Under the pieces are notes generated by a model. That model was not told the origin of the DNA, did no database searches, and saw nothing but the letters and a program-made list of their open reading frames with translations. From the NCBI RefSeq assembly GCF_028369105.1, contig NZ_JAQNDO010000001.1:5672501-5736500 (forward strand): a DNA stretch of 64,000 bases, in the 5' to 3' direction. A program made the translations under genes and the position numbers. Origin of the DNA: Polyangium mundeleinium (GTDB lineage Bacteria; Myxococcota_A; Polyangia; Polyangiales; Polyangiaceae). Positions 10,937-19,730 of the stretch are shown here, one piece after another; position 1 is the stretch's first letter, and the number at the start of each line of letters is the position of its first letter.

Positions 10937-11638
10937 CTACAGCCCGGCTGGGGTGTACTCGCAGACGTAGTGGTATTCGTACGTGCAGTTGTCGTCGTTC
11001 CACTCGCCGGTCACGTGGTACATCTCGACGCAATCCTCCGACGCGTTGTAGTCGTCCGGCTGACCCGTCTCCCAGTGGGTGTACATGAACGGCTCGCCGC
11101 TCTCCCACGCGAACGCGCCCTCCGTGTTGATATCGGTCAACCCGATCCAGCGTGGCAGGAGGAGGGTCTTGTCGATGACCGTGCCATACACGAAGTCCTG
11201 CTCGCCCTGGCTCGTCAGGGAGACGAGCACGCCCCCGTTGGCCGCGCAGGCTTGGAGCGCGTTCGCGTAATTGGTCTTCTGCGCGGTGAACTCCGCATAG
11301 CAGTGATGATTCCCGGTCCACTCTTGCTCGTCCGGGAGGCATTTCACCATGCAGCCGTCACAGCGGTCCGCCGGATTGGCATTGGCGTCGTCGCACTCCT
11401 CGCCCGGGTCCAGGAGACCGTCGCCGCACACGGCACCGCCGCCCGCGCCGCCCATGCCGCCCGCGCCGCCCATGCCACCCGTGCTCGTGGTCGACCCGAC
11501 GTTTCCGTCACCTCCGCTTCCGCCCGTCGAGGAGCTCGACGTGTCCTGCGCACCGGCGCCCCCCTCACCGCCGGACCCCGCCGCGCAGCCCCAGGCAGCG
11601 ATCGACATTCCCAGAATGAGCCCTTGAATTTTCCTCAT
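10937..11638 (-). CDS. C-type lectin domain lipoprotein
   Basis: A 233-residue predicted lipoprotein (signal peptide ending AAWGC). After a Gly/Ser/Thr spacer comes a short Cys-rich element, CGDGLLDPGEECDDAN, common in myxobacterial surface proteins. Residues about 115-230 form a C-type lectin-like domain: WIGLTD, W-x-SGEP, THWETGQPDD with QPD (the galactose-type calcium-site motif, rather than EPN), and EWNDDNC with the WND motif, ending in YVCEY. It probably binds sugar with calcium at the cell surface. Start 11638 gives a proper signal peptide; a longer in-frame start runs into a low-complexity Arg/Lys-rich stretch and is unlikely. Confidence 0.88.
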   Translation of the reverse strand: MRKIQGLILGMSIAAWGCAAGSGGEGGAGAQDTSSSSTGGSGGDGNVGSTTSTGGMGGAGGMGGAGGGAVCGDGLLDPGEECDDANANPADRCDGCMVKCLPDEQEWTGNHHCYAEFTAQKTNYANALQACAANGGVLVSLTSQGEQDFVYGTVIDKTLLLPRWIGLTDINTEGAFAWESGEPFMYTHWETGQPDDYNASEDCVEMYHVTGEWNDDNCTYEYHYVCEYTPAGL

Positions 11639-12072
11639 GTGCACTCGCCTCCGTGTCTTTCGGCGCGCGAAGATACGCGCGCGAATGCCCCGTAGGCCAC
11701 AAGGAAACGGCTCCGCTTCCGCTTCCGCAACGGATTCCGGGGACCGTGACTCGGCGTAACCCGCTGGATCCGCATGCCGCTGCTGCTGTTTCCGCTTCCG
11801 CTTCCGCTGCTGCTTCCGCGACCGCTTCCGCGACCGCAACCGGGGTTTTGGGAACGCCTGTTCTTTGTTCTCGTCCGGGGAAGTCGATTGTGCCCGCGTG
11901 CTCGGAAGGCGAAAGGCCAAGCCGTGCTCGCCATCCTCGCCGTGCTCGCGCTTCGCGCTCCGCGCGGCTCCGGGTGGCTGCGCGCGGTGCGAGGCTTCGC
12001 CTCGCAGCCTTTCGCCTTCCTCCGCGCGCGGGCCGGGGTCGGGGGGCCCCGGTCGGGGATACGGAGGAAAAT
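11639..12072. repeat. Gene-free stretch with GCTTCC repeats; left 30-bp inverted repeat at 11790-11819
   Basis: This 434-bp interval holds hexamer-like GCTTCC/GCTGCT repeats (about 11715-11850). The 30 bases at 11790-11819 recur in perfect inverted orientation at 12491-12520, on the other side of the four-helix-bundle gene. The rest is GC-rich sequence with Ala/Arg-like codons and no convincing gene. The ribosome binding site of the four-helix-bundle gene (ACGGAGGAAA) lies at its right end. Confidence 0.75.
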
Positions 12073-12399
12073 ATGACGCTCAGGATTTATGGTGTGGCGA
12101 TCGAAATGCTCAGGGCTTTGCGACCCGTGATCGAACGGGTGGGGACGAAGGATCCGAATCTCGGGGATCAACTACGACGGGCGGCTACGAATATCGCGCT
12201 GAACCTGAGCGAGGGTGCTTATTCGCAGGGAAGGAACGAACGGGCGCGGTGGCATACAGCCATGGGTTCGGCAGCGGAGGTCCGCGCATGCCTGGAGGTA
12301 GCAGAAGCACTCGGGTACATTGAAAAAGCGGACGAGAACCTGCTCGACACGCTGGACCGTATCGTCGCCACCCTCCACCGCCTAACACGCCGGTCATGA
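12073..12399 (+). CDS. Four-helix-bundle protein (S23/IVS-encoded protein family)
   Basis: A 108-residue all-helical protein. The pattern matches the family first seen in the intervening sequences of 23S rRNA genes and related to the Avd accessory protein of diversity-generating retroelements: an N-terminal helix, the segment LRRAATNIALNLSEGAYSQG, W-H-x-AMGSAAEVRACLEVAEALGY, and a last helix. The ATG has a strong binding site, GGAGGAAAAT. The gene is not in an rRNA operon here. It lies between 30-bp perfect inverted repeats, and a 126-bp fragment of a second copy exists at 23901-24026. Its function outside DGRs is unknown; nucleic-acid binding is plausible from the family. Confidence 0.87.
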   Translation: MTLRIYGVAIEMLRALRPVIERVGTKDPNLGDQLRRAATNIALNLSEGAYSQGRNERARWHTAMGSAAEVRACLEVAEALGYIEKADENLLDTLDRIVATLHRLTRRS

Positions 12400-12435
12400 C
12401 CCGGGCGTGCCGTCCCCGCGGGCGGCACGCCTCCC

Positions 12436-12530
12436 AGCGGCAACGGCAACGGCAGCGGCAGCGGCAGCGGAAGCGGAGGCGGAGGCGGAAGCGGAAGCAG
12501 CAGCGGAAGCGGAAGCGGAAGCGTGAAGCG
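12436..12530. repeat. GGAAGC repeat tract containing the right 30-bp inverted repeat (12491-12520)
   Basis: The tract is the reverse-complement counterpart of the GCTTCC tract left of the four-helix-bundle gene. Bases 12491-12520 are a perfect inverted match to 11790-11819. Low complexity makes chance similarity possible, but the shared irregular GCTGCTG interruption within the 30 bases argues for common origin. Confidence 0.7.
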
Positions 12531-12549
12531 AAATCCGTTTGCGTACCGT

Positions 12550-12654
12550 CCTTTGCGTTGCCCGGAGGGCAACGCAACCAAAGGGTCAAGGGACAATGCC
12601 CCTGGTCGGGTCAAGGGCGGAAGCCCTTGTGGGGTGAAGGGGCAACGCCCCTTC
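12550..12654. terminator. Cluster of tandem GC-rich hairpins at the 3' end of the hybrid kinase gene
   Basis: Several short perfect hairpins follow one another: GCGTTGCCC/GGGCAACGC at about 12552-12572, CAAGGGC/GCCCTTG at 12612-12629 and GAAGGGGC/GCCCCTTC at 12636-12654. The last two lie inside the final codons of the kinase gene. A related cluster occurs near 49942-49990 behind another minus-strand gene, so this is probably a dispersed intergenic repeat that may stop transcription. There is no U-tract. Confidence 0.5.
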
Positions 12655-15600
12655 GCTCTCGGTCGAGAGCGGCAGCTCGACGCAGAAGGTCGAGCCCCGG
12701 CCGATCTCGCTCGACACGCGAATTCGGCCGCCGTGCGCCTCGACGATGGTGCGCGTGATGTAGAGGCCGAGCCCGAGCCCACCGTAATGCTGCGACGAGA
12801 CGCCGCGTCGAAATCGTTCGAAGAGCTGCGCCTGCACCTCGGCCGGGATCCCGATCCCGCGGTCCGTCACCGAGAGCCGTGCGACCCGATCTTCTCCGGT
12901 GATGGTGATGTCGATCGGCTGGCGTTCCCCGAACTTGATCGCGTTGGTGAGGAGGTTGGTCACGACCTGCTCCAGGCGGTGCGGGTCCCACCGGCCGATG
13001 ACCGGCTGCTCCGCGCGCACGGCGAGCGCGCTGCCTGACTGCGCGATCTGATCACCGAGGTGGGCGACGACCTCGTCGACGAGCGCGCGCAGATCGACGG
13101 GCGCCGTGTTCAGCTCGAGCCTCCCCGCCTGGATCCGGGAGACGTCGAGGAGCATATCGACGAGGTCGGCGAGGCGCTTGATCTGGCGGCCAGAGAGGGC
13201 GACCGCGGAGCGCACGCGCTCGACGTCCATGCCCCGCGCGAGCCTTTGCCCCAGCGATTGAATGGCGAGCTGCAGGCTGGTGAGCGGGGTGCGGAGCTCG
13301 TGCGAGGCAATCGAAAGGAACTCGTCCCGCAGCTGCACGGCCTCCTCCGCTGCCGTGCGCGCGCGCCGCTCGTCCAGGAGGAGCTGGTCGCGCTGCTGCT
13401 CGGCGCGCACGCGCGCGGTGATGTCGCGGAAGCTCCAGACCCGCCCGACCACGCGCCCGCCGAGGCGCTGGGGCTGCGAATAACGCTCGAAGAGGCGCCC
13501 GTCCGCGAACGGGATGACATCGACGCTGGACTCCTCGGGCGAGGCATAGAGAGCGCGGATCCTTTGCAGGAACGCCTCGGGATCGAGGAGCTGGTCGCAG
13601 ACGAACGTACGGAACGTGTCGTCCGACCCGGTGGAGAGGATCTCGTCCGGGATACGCCACATCGCCGCGAACCTGTGATTCTGACGCACGACGCGCTGCT
13701 CGTCGTCGACGACGAGGATGCCGTCCGCCGTCGATTCGAGCGTGGCCTCGAGGAGCGAGTAGGAATGGCGGAGCACCTCCTCGGCGCGCCGTCGCTCCGC
13801 GTTCTCCTGCTGCAAATCCGCATAGAGGCGCGCATTCTCGATGGAGTTGGCCGCCTGGGCCGAGAGATGCCGGATCACCTCGACGCGATCGGGGGTGAAA
13901 GCAGAGCGGGTGAGGTCGTTGTCGAGATAGATCACGCCGGCGAGGCGGCCCTTGTAGACGAGGGGCGCGGCGAGCGAGGAGCGCGGCGCACCGCCGGCGA
14001 AGCAGGGATCGCGCCCGAACGGCCCGTCGAGCGCGAGGTCGTCGAGCAGGACGGTCTCGCGCGTCCGCGCCACGTACGTCACGACGCTGATCGGCAGGTC
14101 CTCGCGGCCCTCGAGGGGCGCCGCGCCGAGCCTGTGGACGGCCGCCTCGCCGGTGCGGTGCTCGGCCTCGACGACGAGCCGTCCGTCACGCAGGAGCAGG
14201 AGGACGCCGCGCCGCGCGCCGGCGTTTTCGACCAGGATGCGCATGAGCGCGTCGAGCAGGCGGTCGAGGACGATCTCGCCCGAGATGGCCTGGGAAGCCT
14301 TGAGCACCGAGCCGAGGTCGAGCGCGGCGCCGGCGGGCGCGGCGGCCTCCGGGCCCGTCGCGCCGCGGAGGATCTCGCTGGGGACGAGGTCGGGGTACGA
14401 GCGCTCGAGACGCCGCATCGCCTCCGTCGCGCCCCATCGTCCGTACGCCCTGTGCGCCTCGGTCAGGTAGGTGCGGGCGATGGTGGTCTTGCCGAGCGCG
14501 CGGAAGGAAAGGCCCGCGAGCTCGTTGGCGAGCGCCTCGTCGTGGAGGTAGCCGCCGCGCTGGGCGAGGGCGATCGCCTCGTCGTAGCGAACCCACGCGG
14601 CGCGCGCATCGCCGCGGACGCGCTCGAGCTCGGCGCCGAGCAGGGCGCTTCGGTGCGCCAGGTTCTCCGGGCAGAGGTCCGCCCAGCGCGAGAGTTTTTT
14701 AGCGAAGATCTCCGCGCGGGCGAGGAAGAGCGCGCGCTCGTCCGGGGAGACCACGTCCGCCGCCTGCGTGAGCGCGACGCCAGCGTAGCAATGTAACGCG
14801 GGGGTGCCGTGCCAGGACACCACGGTCGGGATCTCGATGTTCAGCGAGAGCGCGGTGCGCGCCGCTTCCTCGAACGCGCCCTGGAAGACGCCGAGGAGCA
14901 CGACGTAGAACTGCGCGAGGTAGGCCGAGATCTGGTTGTCCATCCGGCGGCACTCCTCGATGACCTCGTCGATGTCGACCCATGCGCCCTTGAGCTTGGC
15001 CGGGCGCGCGGTCTCGACCGAGAGCTGGTGCGCGAGCTGTCCGACCGCGCCGACCATCCAGGTGATGGTTTTGAACTCGTCGAGCTTGCATATCGGCTGG
15101 TAACTCTGCGCCTCGGCGAGGAGGTCGGAGAGCGGCAGGCCGCGCAGGAGGCTGTTCGTGATGAGGTTGATCGTGTTGTAGAACGCCCAGATGTACTGGC
15201 CCGTCTCGAGCCCGGCGTGCATCCCCGCGAGCAGCGACTTCTGGCAGGCGGGGTAGCCCTCTCTCCAGTGCTGCACGTGGGCGCCCCACATTTGCCGGAG
15301 CATCGCCTCGGACTTCTTGTCCGGGTAGCGCTCCGAAAGGTCGATGGCAGCGCGGCCAAAGCGGTAGCCGAGCTCGACGTCGCCGCGGCCGCCGAGGAAC
15401 ACCCCGAAGTTGATACAGCCGTAGATCGCGTGCCGCGACAGGCCGTGGCGCACCGTGTTCTCGAGGATCTTCGCGACCGTGATGCAGTAGTGGTTGGGGC
15501 TCAAGAACCAGCAGGGAGAAAAGAGCTCCTGGAGCACGTCCTGCATGGCGCAGATCTCTGGGTCCGCGAGCGGCGGCAGGTCTGGCAGCGCCTCGAGCGT

Positions 15601-18198
15601 CTTTTCCCGGACCAGATCAATGGTCGCCCGGATCTGGGCGTCGAGCGTGGCTTGGTCGAGGAAGGGGGGCAGGTCGATCCCGAACGGGCGCAGGGCGGCG
15701 AACCCCTCCGCGAGCGCGGCGGGCAGGTCGTTCTTGAGCACCTGCACGTTCAGCTTGAGCCGCAGCACCTCGGTGCGATCGAGCCGGCTCGCGGCCCGCT
15801 CCAGGCAATCGGAGAGGATCGCGAGGGCGTCGTCATGCTGACCGCAGAGCGAGACCATGAGGGCGGTCTTCATCGCGTACTCGAGGCGGAGCCGGTACTG
15901 CGACGTCCAGGCGTCCTCCGGAAGGCGCAGGAGGCCGAGATTCAGGTAGCGCAGGGCCGCGCCGAAGGCGGCCGCGTCCTCGGCGCGGCAGGCGGCCTCG
16001 AGGCTCATGCGGGCGATGCGCAGGCGCTCCGCGGGGTCCGACACCAGGTCGCCCGCGCTGCTCAGGTGGCCGACGACGTCGAAGAGGTTCTGGCTCTCGG
16101 AGAGGTCTAGCTTGCCTGCGAGCAGCCGGCCGATCCGGAGGTGGAAGGCGGGCCGGTCCGCCTCCGGGATCATCGCGTAGGCGCCCTCCTGGACCTTGTC
16201 ATGAGCGAAGCGGTCGCCGTCGCGCCCGGCGATCACGAGCCTCTCGCTCACGGCGGGATCGAGGCGGCCATACGCTTCTTCCAGCGAGCACTCGCTCACC
16301 GTGGCGAGCACGTCGAGCTCGAACCGGTTGCCGATCGCCGCGGCGAGCTTCAGGGCCGCCTGGGTCGTCGCTGGTAGCCGCGCGATGGTGCGCACCATGA
16401 GGTCGACGACGTTGTCCGTGTACGCGAGCGCATCGATCTTGGCGAGGTCCCAGCGCCATCCCGACCCGGCTGCGAACGTGAGCACGCCGTGATCGTGCAG
16501 CGACCGGACGAACTCCTTGACGAAGAACGGGTTGCCGCCGGTCTTCTTCAGCACCGCATCGACGAGCGGTCCGCAGTCGTCGCGCTTGAGGCTGTCCGAG
16601 AGCATCTCGAGCAGGTGCGGGCGCGCGAGCGGGGCGAGGACGATGTCGCGCACGACGAGCCCGGCGTGCTCGAGCGCCTCGATGGCCAGGACGAACGGGT
16701 GCCCGGGCGAGACCTCGTTGTCGCGGTAAGCGCCGCAGAAGAAGAGCGCCTCGAGCGAGTCGTCGGCGAGGAGCGCCCGGAGCAGCCCGAGGCTCGCGGG
16801 GTCGATCCACTGCAGATCGTCGAGGAACAGGACGAGCGGGTGCGCGTGCCGCGCGAACACCGAGACGAAGAGCAAGAAGCACCGGTTCAGGCGGTTCTGC
16901 GCCTCGACGGGCCCGAGCTCGGGGACGGGCGGCTGCGCGCCGAGCACGTGGGATAACGAGGGGATGACGTCGCAGATCACCTGCCCGTTCGGGCCGAGCA
17001 CGTCGAGGAGCAACCTCCGCCACGCCTCGCTCCGCGCCTCGCTCTCGGTGAGGATCTGCCGCACGAGGCCGTCGAACGCCTGGATCACCGCGCTGTAGGG
17101 CGTGTCGCGGTTGTACTGGTCGTATTTGCCGCTCGTGAAATAGCCCTTCTGCCGTGCGAGCGGCTTCAGGATCTCGTGAACGAGCGAGGATTTGCCGATG
17201 CCCGAGTAGCCGGAGACGAGGACGATCTCGCGGCTCCCCGCGAGCGCGCGCTCGAACGCGGCGGTGAGCGCCTCGATGTCATGCTCGCGGCCGTAGAGCT
17301 TCTGGTGGATCCGGAAGAGGTCCTGACGATCGCGCTGGCCCACGACGAAGGGCTCGATCGTCCCCGTGCCGCGCAGGGCCTCACGGCAGCGCTCGAGGTC
17401 GGCGAGCAGGCCCTCGGCGCTCTGGTAGCGGTCCTCGGCGTTTTTCGCGAGCAGCTTGAGCACGACGTCGGAGACGGCCTCGGGGATCGTCGGATCGACG
17501 CGGGACGGCGGCGCGGGCGCGAGGGCGAGGTGTGCGTGGATGAGCTCCATCGGGTCCAGGACCTCGAAGGGGCGCTGACCCGTGAGCATCTGGTAAAGGA
17601 TGACGCCGAGCGCATAAAGGTCGGTCCGGTAGTCGACGCCGCGGTTCATGCGGCCGGTCTGCTCGGGGGAGACGTAGGGCAGCACGTCGGCGATCACCGC
17701 CGGCTCGTAGAGCCGCTCGTGCGCGCGGGTGATCTCGGCGTCGACGCCGAAGTTCTTGATCTTGACCGCGCCGTGCGCGCCGACGAGCACGTTTTGCGGG
17801 CGCAGGTCGCGGTGGACGAGCCCCGCCGCGTGCACCACGGCGAGACCTTCGGCGAGCGCGGCCGCGAGATCGAGCGCATCGACGACGGGCATTCTGCGTG
17901 ACGGACGCGCGGCGAGGATCCGCGCGAGATCGCGGCCCGGGAAGTCCTCGAGGACGACGATCAAGGAGCCCGCGAGCTCCTCGACGCCGCGCAGCGCGAC
18001 GAGGCGGGGCGAGGCGAGGCGCGCGATGCGCTCGTACTGGTGCTTGAAGCGCGCGACCTCGGCGCGCGTCGATCCTTCCGCGCGGAGGATTTTCAGCAAG
18101 ACCGGGACGCCGTCGCCCTCGCGGTACGCGCGGTACAGGCTAAAATCGGCGCTTTCCTCGATCTTCTCCCGGAGCGCGTAGCCTCTCCCGACGACCAT
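12586..18198 (-). CDS. Giant hybrid: STK-like domain, AAA ATPase, TPR-like region, GAF, PAS and histidine kinase
   Basis: A 1870-residue multidomain signalling protein. Residues about 8-275 are a protein-kinase-like domain with K36 in VLLKIL and HRDLRPQN (129-136), but the Mg-binding DFG is NFG at 149-151 and no Gly-rich loop is evident. An AAA predicted-ATPase module follows, with Walker A GYSGIGKS (about 330-337) and Walker B LVLFLDDLQW. A long helical TPR-like stretch runs to about 1340, then GAF (about 1360-1500) and PAS (about 1515-1625). The HisKA motif ASHELRTPLTS has its phospho-accepting His near 1633. The HATPase domain shows NLLTNAIKFG, DRGIGIP and GLGLGLYI. No transmembrane segment was seen. 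This layout is known from cyanobacterial and myxobacterial sensor proteins. No receiver domain is present, so the output partner lies elsewhere. Confidence 0.93.
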   Translation of the reverse strand: MVVGRGYALREKIEESADFSLYRAYREGDGVPVLLKILRAEGSTRAEVARFKHQYERIARLASPRLVALRGVEELAGSLIVVLEDFPGRDLARILAARPSRRMPVVDALDLAAALAEGLAVVHAAGLVHRDLRPQNVLVGAHGAVKIKNFGVDAEITRAHERLYEPAVIADVLPYVSPEQTGRMNRGVDYRTDLYALGVILYQMLTGQRPFEVLDPMELIHAHLALAPAPPSRVDPTIPEAVSDVVLKLLAKNAEDRYQSAEGLLADLERCREALRGTGTIEPFVVGQRDRQDLFRIHQKLYGREHDIEALTAAFERALAGSREIVLVSGYSGIGKSSLVHEILKPLARQKGYFTSGKYDQYNRDTPYSAVIQAFDGLVRQILTESEARSEAWRRLLLDVLGPNGQVICDVIPSLSHVLGAQPPVPELGPVEAQNRLNRCFLLFVSVFARHAHPLVLFLDDLQWIDPASLGLLRALLADDSLEALFFCGAYRDNEVSPGHPFVLAIEALEHAGLVVRDIVLAPLARPHLLEMLSDSLKRDDCGPLVDAVLKKTGGNPFFVKEFVRSLHDHGVLTFAAGSGWRWDLAKIDALAYTDNVVDLMVRTIARLPATTQAALKLAAAIGNRFELDVLATVSECSLEEAYGRLDPAVSERLVIAGRDGDRFAHDKVQEGAYAMIPEADRPAFHLRIGRLLAGKLDLSESQNLFDVVGHLSSAGDLVSDPAERLRIARMSLEAACRAEDAAAFGAALRYLNLGLLRLPEDAWTSQYRLRLEYAMKTALMVSLCGQHDDALAILSDCLERAASRLDRTEVLRLKLNVQVLKNDLPAALAEGFAALRPFGIDLPPFLDQATLDAQIRATIDLVREKTLEALPDLPPLADPEICAMQDVLQELFSPCWFLSPNHYCITVAKILENTVRHGLSRHAIYGCINFGVFLGGRGDVELGYRFGRAAIDLSERYPDKKSEAMLRQMWGAHVQHWREGYPACQKSLLAGMHAGLETGQYIWAFYNTINLITNSLLRGLPLSDLLAEAQSYQPICKLDEFKTITWMVGAVGQLAHQLSVETARPAKLKGAWVDIDEVIEECRRMDNQISAYLAQFYVVLLGVFQGAFEEAARTALSLNIEIPTVVSWHGTPALHCYAGVALTQAADVVSPDERALFLARAEIFAKKLSRWADLCPENLAHRSALLGAELERVRGDARAAWVRYDEAIALAQRGGYLHDEALANELAGLSFRALGKTTIARTYLTEAHRAYGRWGATEAMRRLERSYPDLVPSEILRGATGPEAAAPAGAALDLGSVLKASQAISGEIVLDRLLDALMRILVENAGARRGVLLLLRDGRLVVEAEHRTGEAAVHRLGAAPLEGREDLPISVVTYVARTRETVLLDDLALDGPFGRDPCFAGGAPRSSLAAPLVYKGRLAGVIYLDNDLTRSAFTPDRVEVIRHLSAQAANSIENARLYADLQQENAERRRAEEVLRHSYSLLEATLESTADGILVVDDEQRVVRQNHRFAAMWRIPDEILSTGSDDTFRTFVCDQLLDPEAFLQRIRALYASPEESSVDVIPFADGRLFERYSQPQRLGGRVVGRVWSFRDITARVRAEQQRDQLLLDERRARTAAEEAVQLRDEFLSIASHELRTPLTSLQLAIQSLGQRLARGMDVERVRSAVALSGRQIKRLADLVDMLLDVSRIQAGRLELNTAPVDLRALVDEVVAHLGDQIAQSGSALAVRAEQPVIGRWDPHRLEQVVTNLLTNAIKFGERQPIDITITGEDRVARLSVTDRGIGIPAEVQAQLFERFRRGVSSQHYGGLGLGLYITRTIVEAHGGRIRVSSEIGRGSTFCVELPLSTESEGALPLHPTRASALDPTRGIVP
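12849..12937. repeat. 89-bp perfect inverted repeat, copy inside the HATPase coding region
   Basis: This block of the kinase gene, encoding the KFGERQPIDITITGED to DRGIG part of the ATPase domain, recurs without mismatch at 18268-18356. That copy reads on the plus strand and lies just upstream of the kinase start codon. The two copies flank about 5.3 kb that contains nearly the whole gene. Confidence 0.9.
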
Positions 18199-18267
18199 TG
18201 AAGACCTTGCTCACTCGCCCGTGCAAGGCGGCGCATATGACAAGCTACTTATATGCCGAAGGGTGAG

Positions 18268-18356
18268 CAAGTTCGGGGAACGCCAGCCGATCGACATCAC
18301 CATCACCGGAGAAGATCGGGTCGCACGGCTCTCGGTGACGGACCGCGGGATCGGGA
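18268..18356. repeat. 89-bp perfect inverted repeat, copy upstream of the kinase gene
   Basis: A displaced, inverted copy of HATPase codons in the intergenic space between the hybrid kinase and the GH5 cellulase. It is followed by a GGAAGCGG-type low-complexity stretch like those around the four-helix-bundle gene. It has no start codon and no gene context, so it is a sequence relic or recombination arm rather than a gene. Confidence 0.9.
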
Positions 18357-18475
18357 GCGGAGGCGGGCGCGGGAGCGGAAGCGGCAAGCAAATTTGCTTG
18401 TGTACCGCTTCTCCCTCTCGGTGAATGCCTTCCCGGACAAGGCGATGGAGCTCCCGCTCCCAGGCCGCACGAGCG

Positions 18476-19603
18476 TCAGCGCAAGAGCGCATCCTGCAGG
18501 TACGTGACCCAGCTCCCGGTCTTCACGTCCATCGCCTTCATGGTGCCGCCGTCGTCCCAGTACGCCCAGGCAATGCCGCGCAGCTCGGCCTCGCGCCGGA
18601 TCAGGCGCACATACGTCGCGCGCGATTGCTGATCCGCATTGTCGATGCAGCCGAACTCGCCCATGTACACCCGGCGCCCGCTGGCCTGGATGTAGCGGTC
18701 CACCTTCTCGAACTCGGCCCGCACACCCGCCGGCCCGTTTGGGTTCTGTGACAAGGGCTGCGTATTGTAGCGGCTGAACCAATCGTTCACCCAGCCCACC
18801 CGCTGCGCCGCCAAGGCGGGCGTGAGCGGCGCGGCCGGTGGGCCGGGGAAGACGATCCCGGTCGTGCCGTATTCCGGGGCCATCCACGGCGCGCCCTGGT
18901 GCGTGAAGAGAATGGGCTGGTACATGTGGAACGTGGGGATCAGGTTGGGGTCGTCCTTGGGCAGCGTGAGCTCGTCCAGCCAATCGGCCGAGGCCCAGAA
19001 GTACCCGTCGACGATGATCCGCCGCGTGGGGTTTTTCGCGCGGATGATGGCGATCGCCTTGTTCGAGATCTCGTTGACGATGTCGGCGTTCAAGTTTCCG
19101 TTGGGCTCGTTGAGCAGCTCGAAAACCACGCTGGGGGGGCGACGCGCGTAGCGCTCGGCGAGCTGCGTCCAGATCCCCAGGAACCGCGGTGTGTGCGCGG
19201 CCGGTTCCTTCATCAGCTCCTCGTAGTGGTGGAAATCGAGGATCACCGACAGGCCCCGCGCCGCCGCCCGATCGAGCGCCCAGTCGACGCGCTCCAGGAA
19301 CGCCGCGTCCACGGTGAACGGCGCGCTCGCCTGGGCGTGCGCGTTGAAGCGCACCGGCAGCCGGACGTGATCCAGGCCCGCGGCGGCCGCCATCTCGAAA
19401 TGGCGCTCGTCGAGCGTCACCCCCCACGCGCCCTCGTTCGGCGCGTCGAGGGCGTTGCCCAGGTTGATGCCGCGCCGGAAGCCCTCGAACGGCGCGGACT
19501 GCGCGACGCCGGCGGGGTTCGGCGTGATGTCCCGGGCCGAGCCCCGCGGGATGCAGCCGGAAACCAGGGGAATCCACAACAGCGTCTGCCACAGCGCGCG
19601 CAT
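18476..19603 (-). CDS. Glycoside hydrolase family 5 (cellulase-type) lipoprotein
   Basis: A 375-residue secreted lipoprotein (signal peptide ending PLVSGC). The catalytic (beta/alpha)8 domain begins soon after with FRRGINLGNALDAP. Diagnostic residues are the Arg in VRLPVRF, HHYEEL, the acid/base Glu in LLNEPNG, the His/Tyr pair in FHMYQP, and the nucleophile Glu in GEFGC, with a Trp in AYWDDGG. GH5 enzymes cut beta-1,4 glucans or mannans with retention of configuration. GGAGGCGATTCG precedes the ATG. It lies 127 bp downstream, on the same strand, of the GH45-like gene, so the two may act together on plant cell wall polysaccharide. Confidence 0.92.
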   Translation of the reverse strand: MRALWQTLLWIPLVSGCIPRGSARDITPNPAGVAQSAPFEGFRRGINLGNALDAPNEGAWGVTLDERHFEMAAAAGLDHVRLPVRFNAHAQASAPFTVDAAFLERVDWALDRAAARGLSVILDFHHYEELMKEPAAHTPRFLGIWTQLAERYARRPPSVVFELLNEPNGNLNADIVNEISNKAIAIIRAKNPTRRIIVDGYFWASADWLDELTLPKDDPNLIPTFHMYQPILFTHQGAPWMAPEYGTTGIVFPGPPAAPLTPALAAQRVGWVNDWFSRYNTQPLSQNPNGPAGVRAEFEKVDRYIQASGRRVYMGEFGCIDNADQQSRATYVRLIRREAELRGIAWAYWDDGGTMKAMDVKTGSWVTYLQDALLR

Positions 19604-19730
19604 CGAATCGCCTCCGACCGTCACGCTGCCCTGATCGGCGGCGGGCTGCAAGACACACCACGCGGAAACACCCTGAACCCGTGGTGCAGAGCCTCGCCCA
19701 GGGACGCGCTCGGGCTCCGTTGTCCTCCGT

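Noticed and set aside
10937-11638. DGR-type variable C-type lectin target
   Set aside because: It has a normal QPD/WND lectin core, no matching template repeat nearby and no reverse transcriptase.
12073-12399. rRNA intervening sequence
   Set aside because: Although the protein family is known from 23S rRNA intervening sequences, no rRNA sequence flanks it here.
11790-18356. Diversity-generating retroelement (four-helix-bundle protein near an 89-bp sequence duplication resembling a template/variable repeat pair)
   Set aside because: No reverse transcriptase gene is present. The two 89-bp copies are identical, with no adenine-specific changes, and the copy inside a gene encodes an ATPase domain, not a variable lectin-like target.
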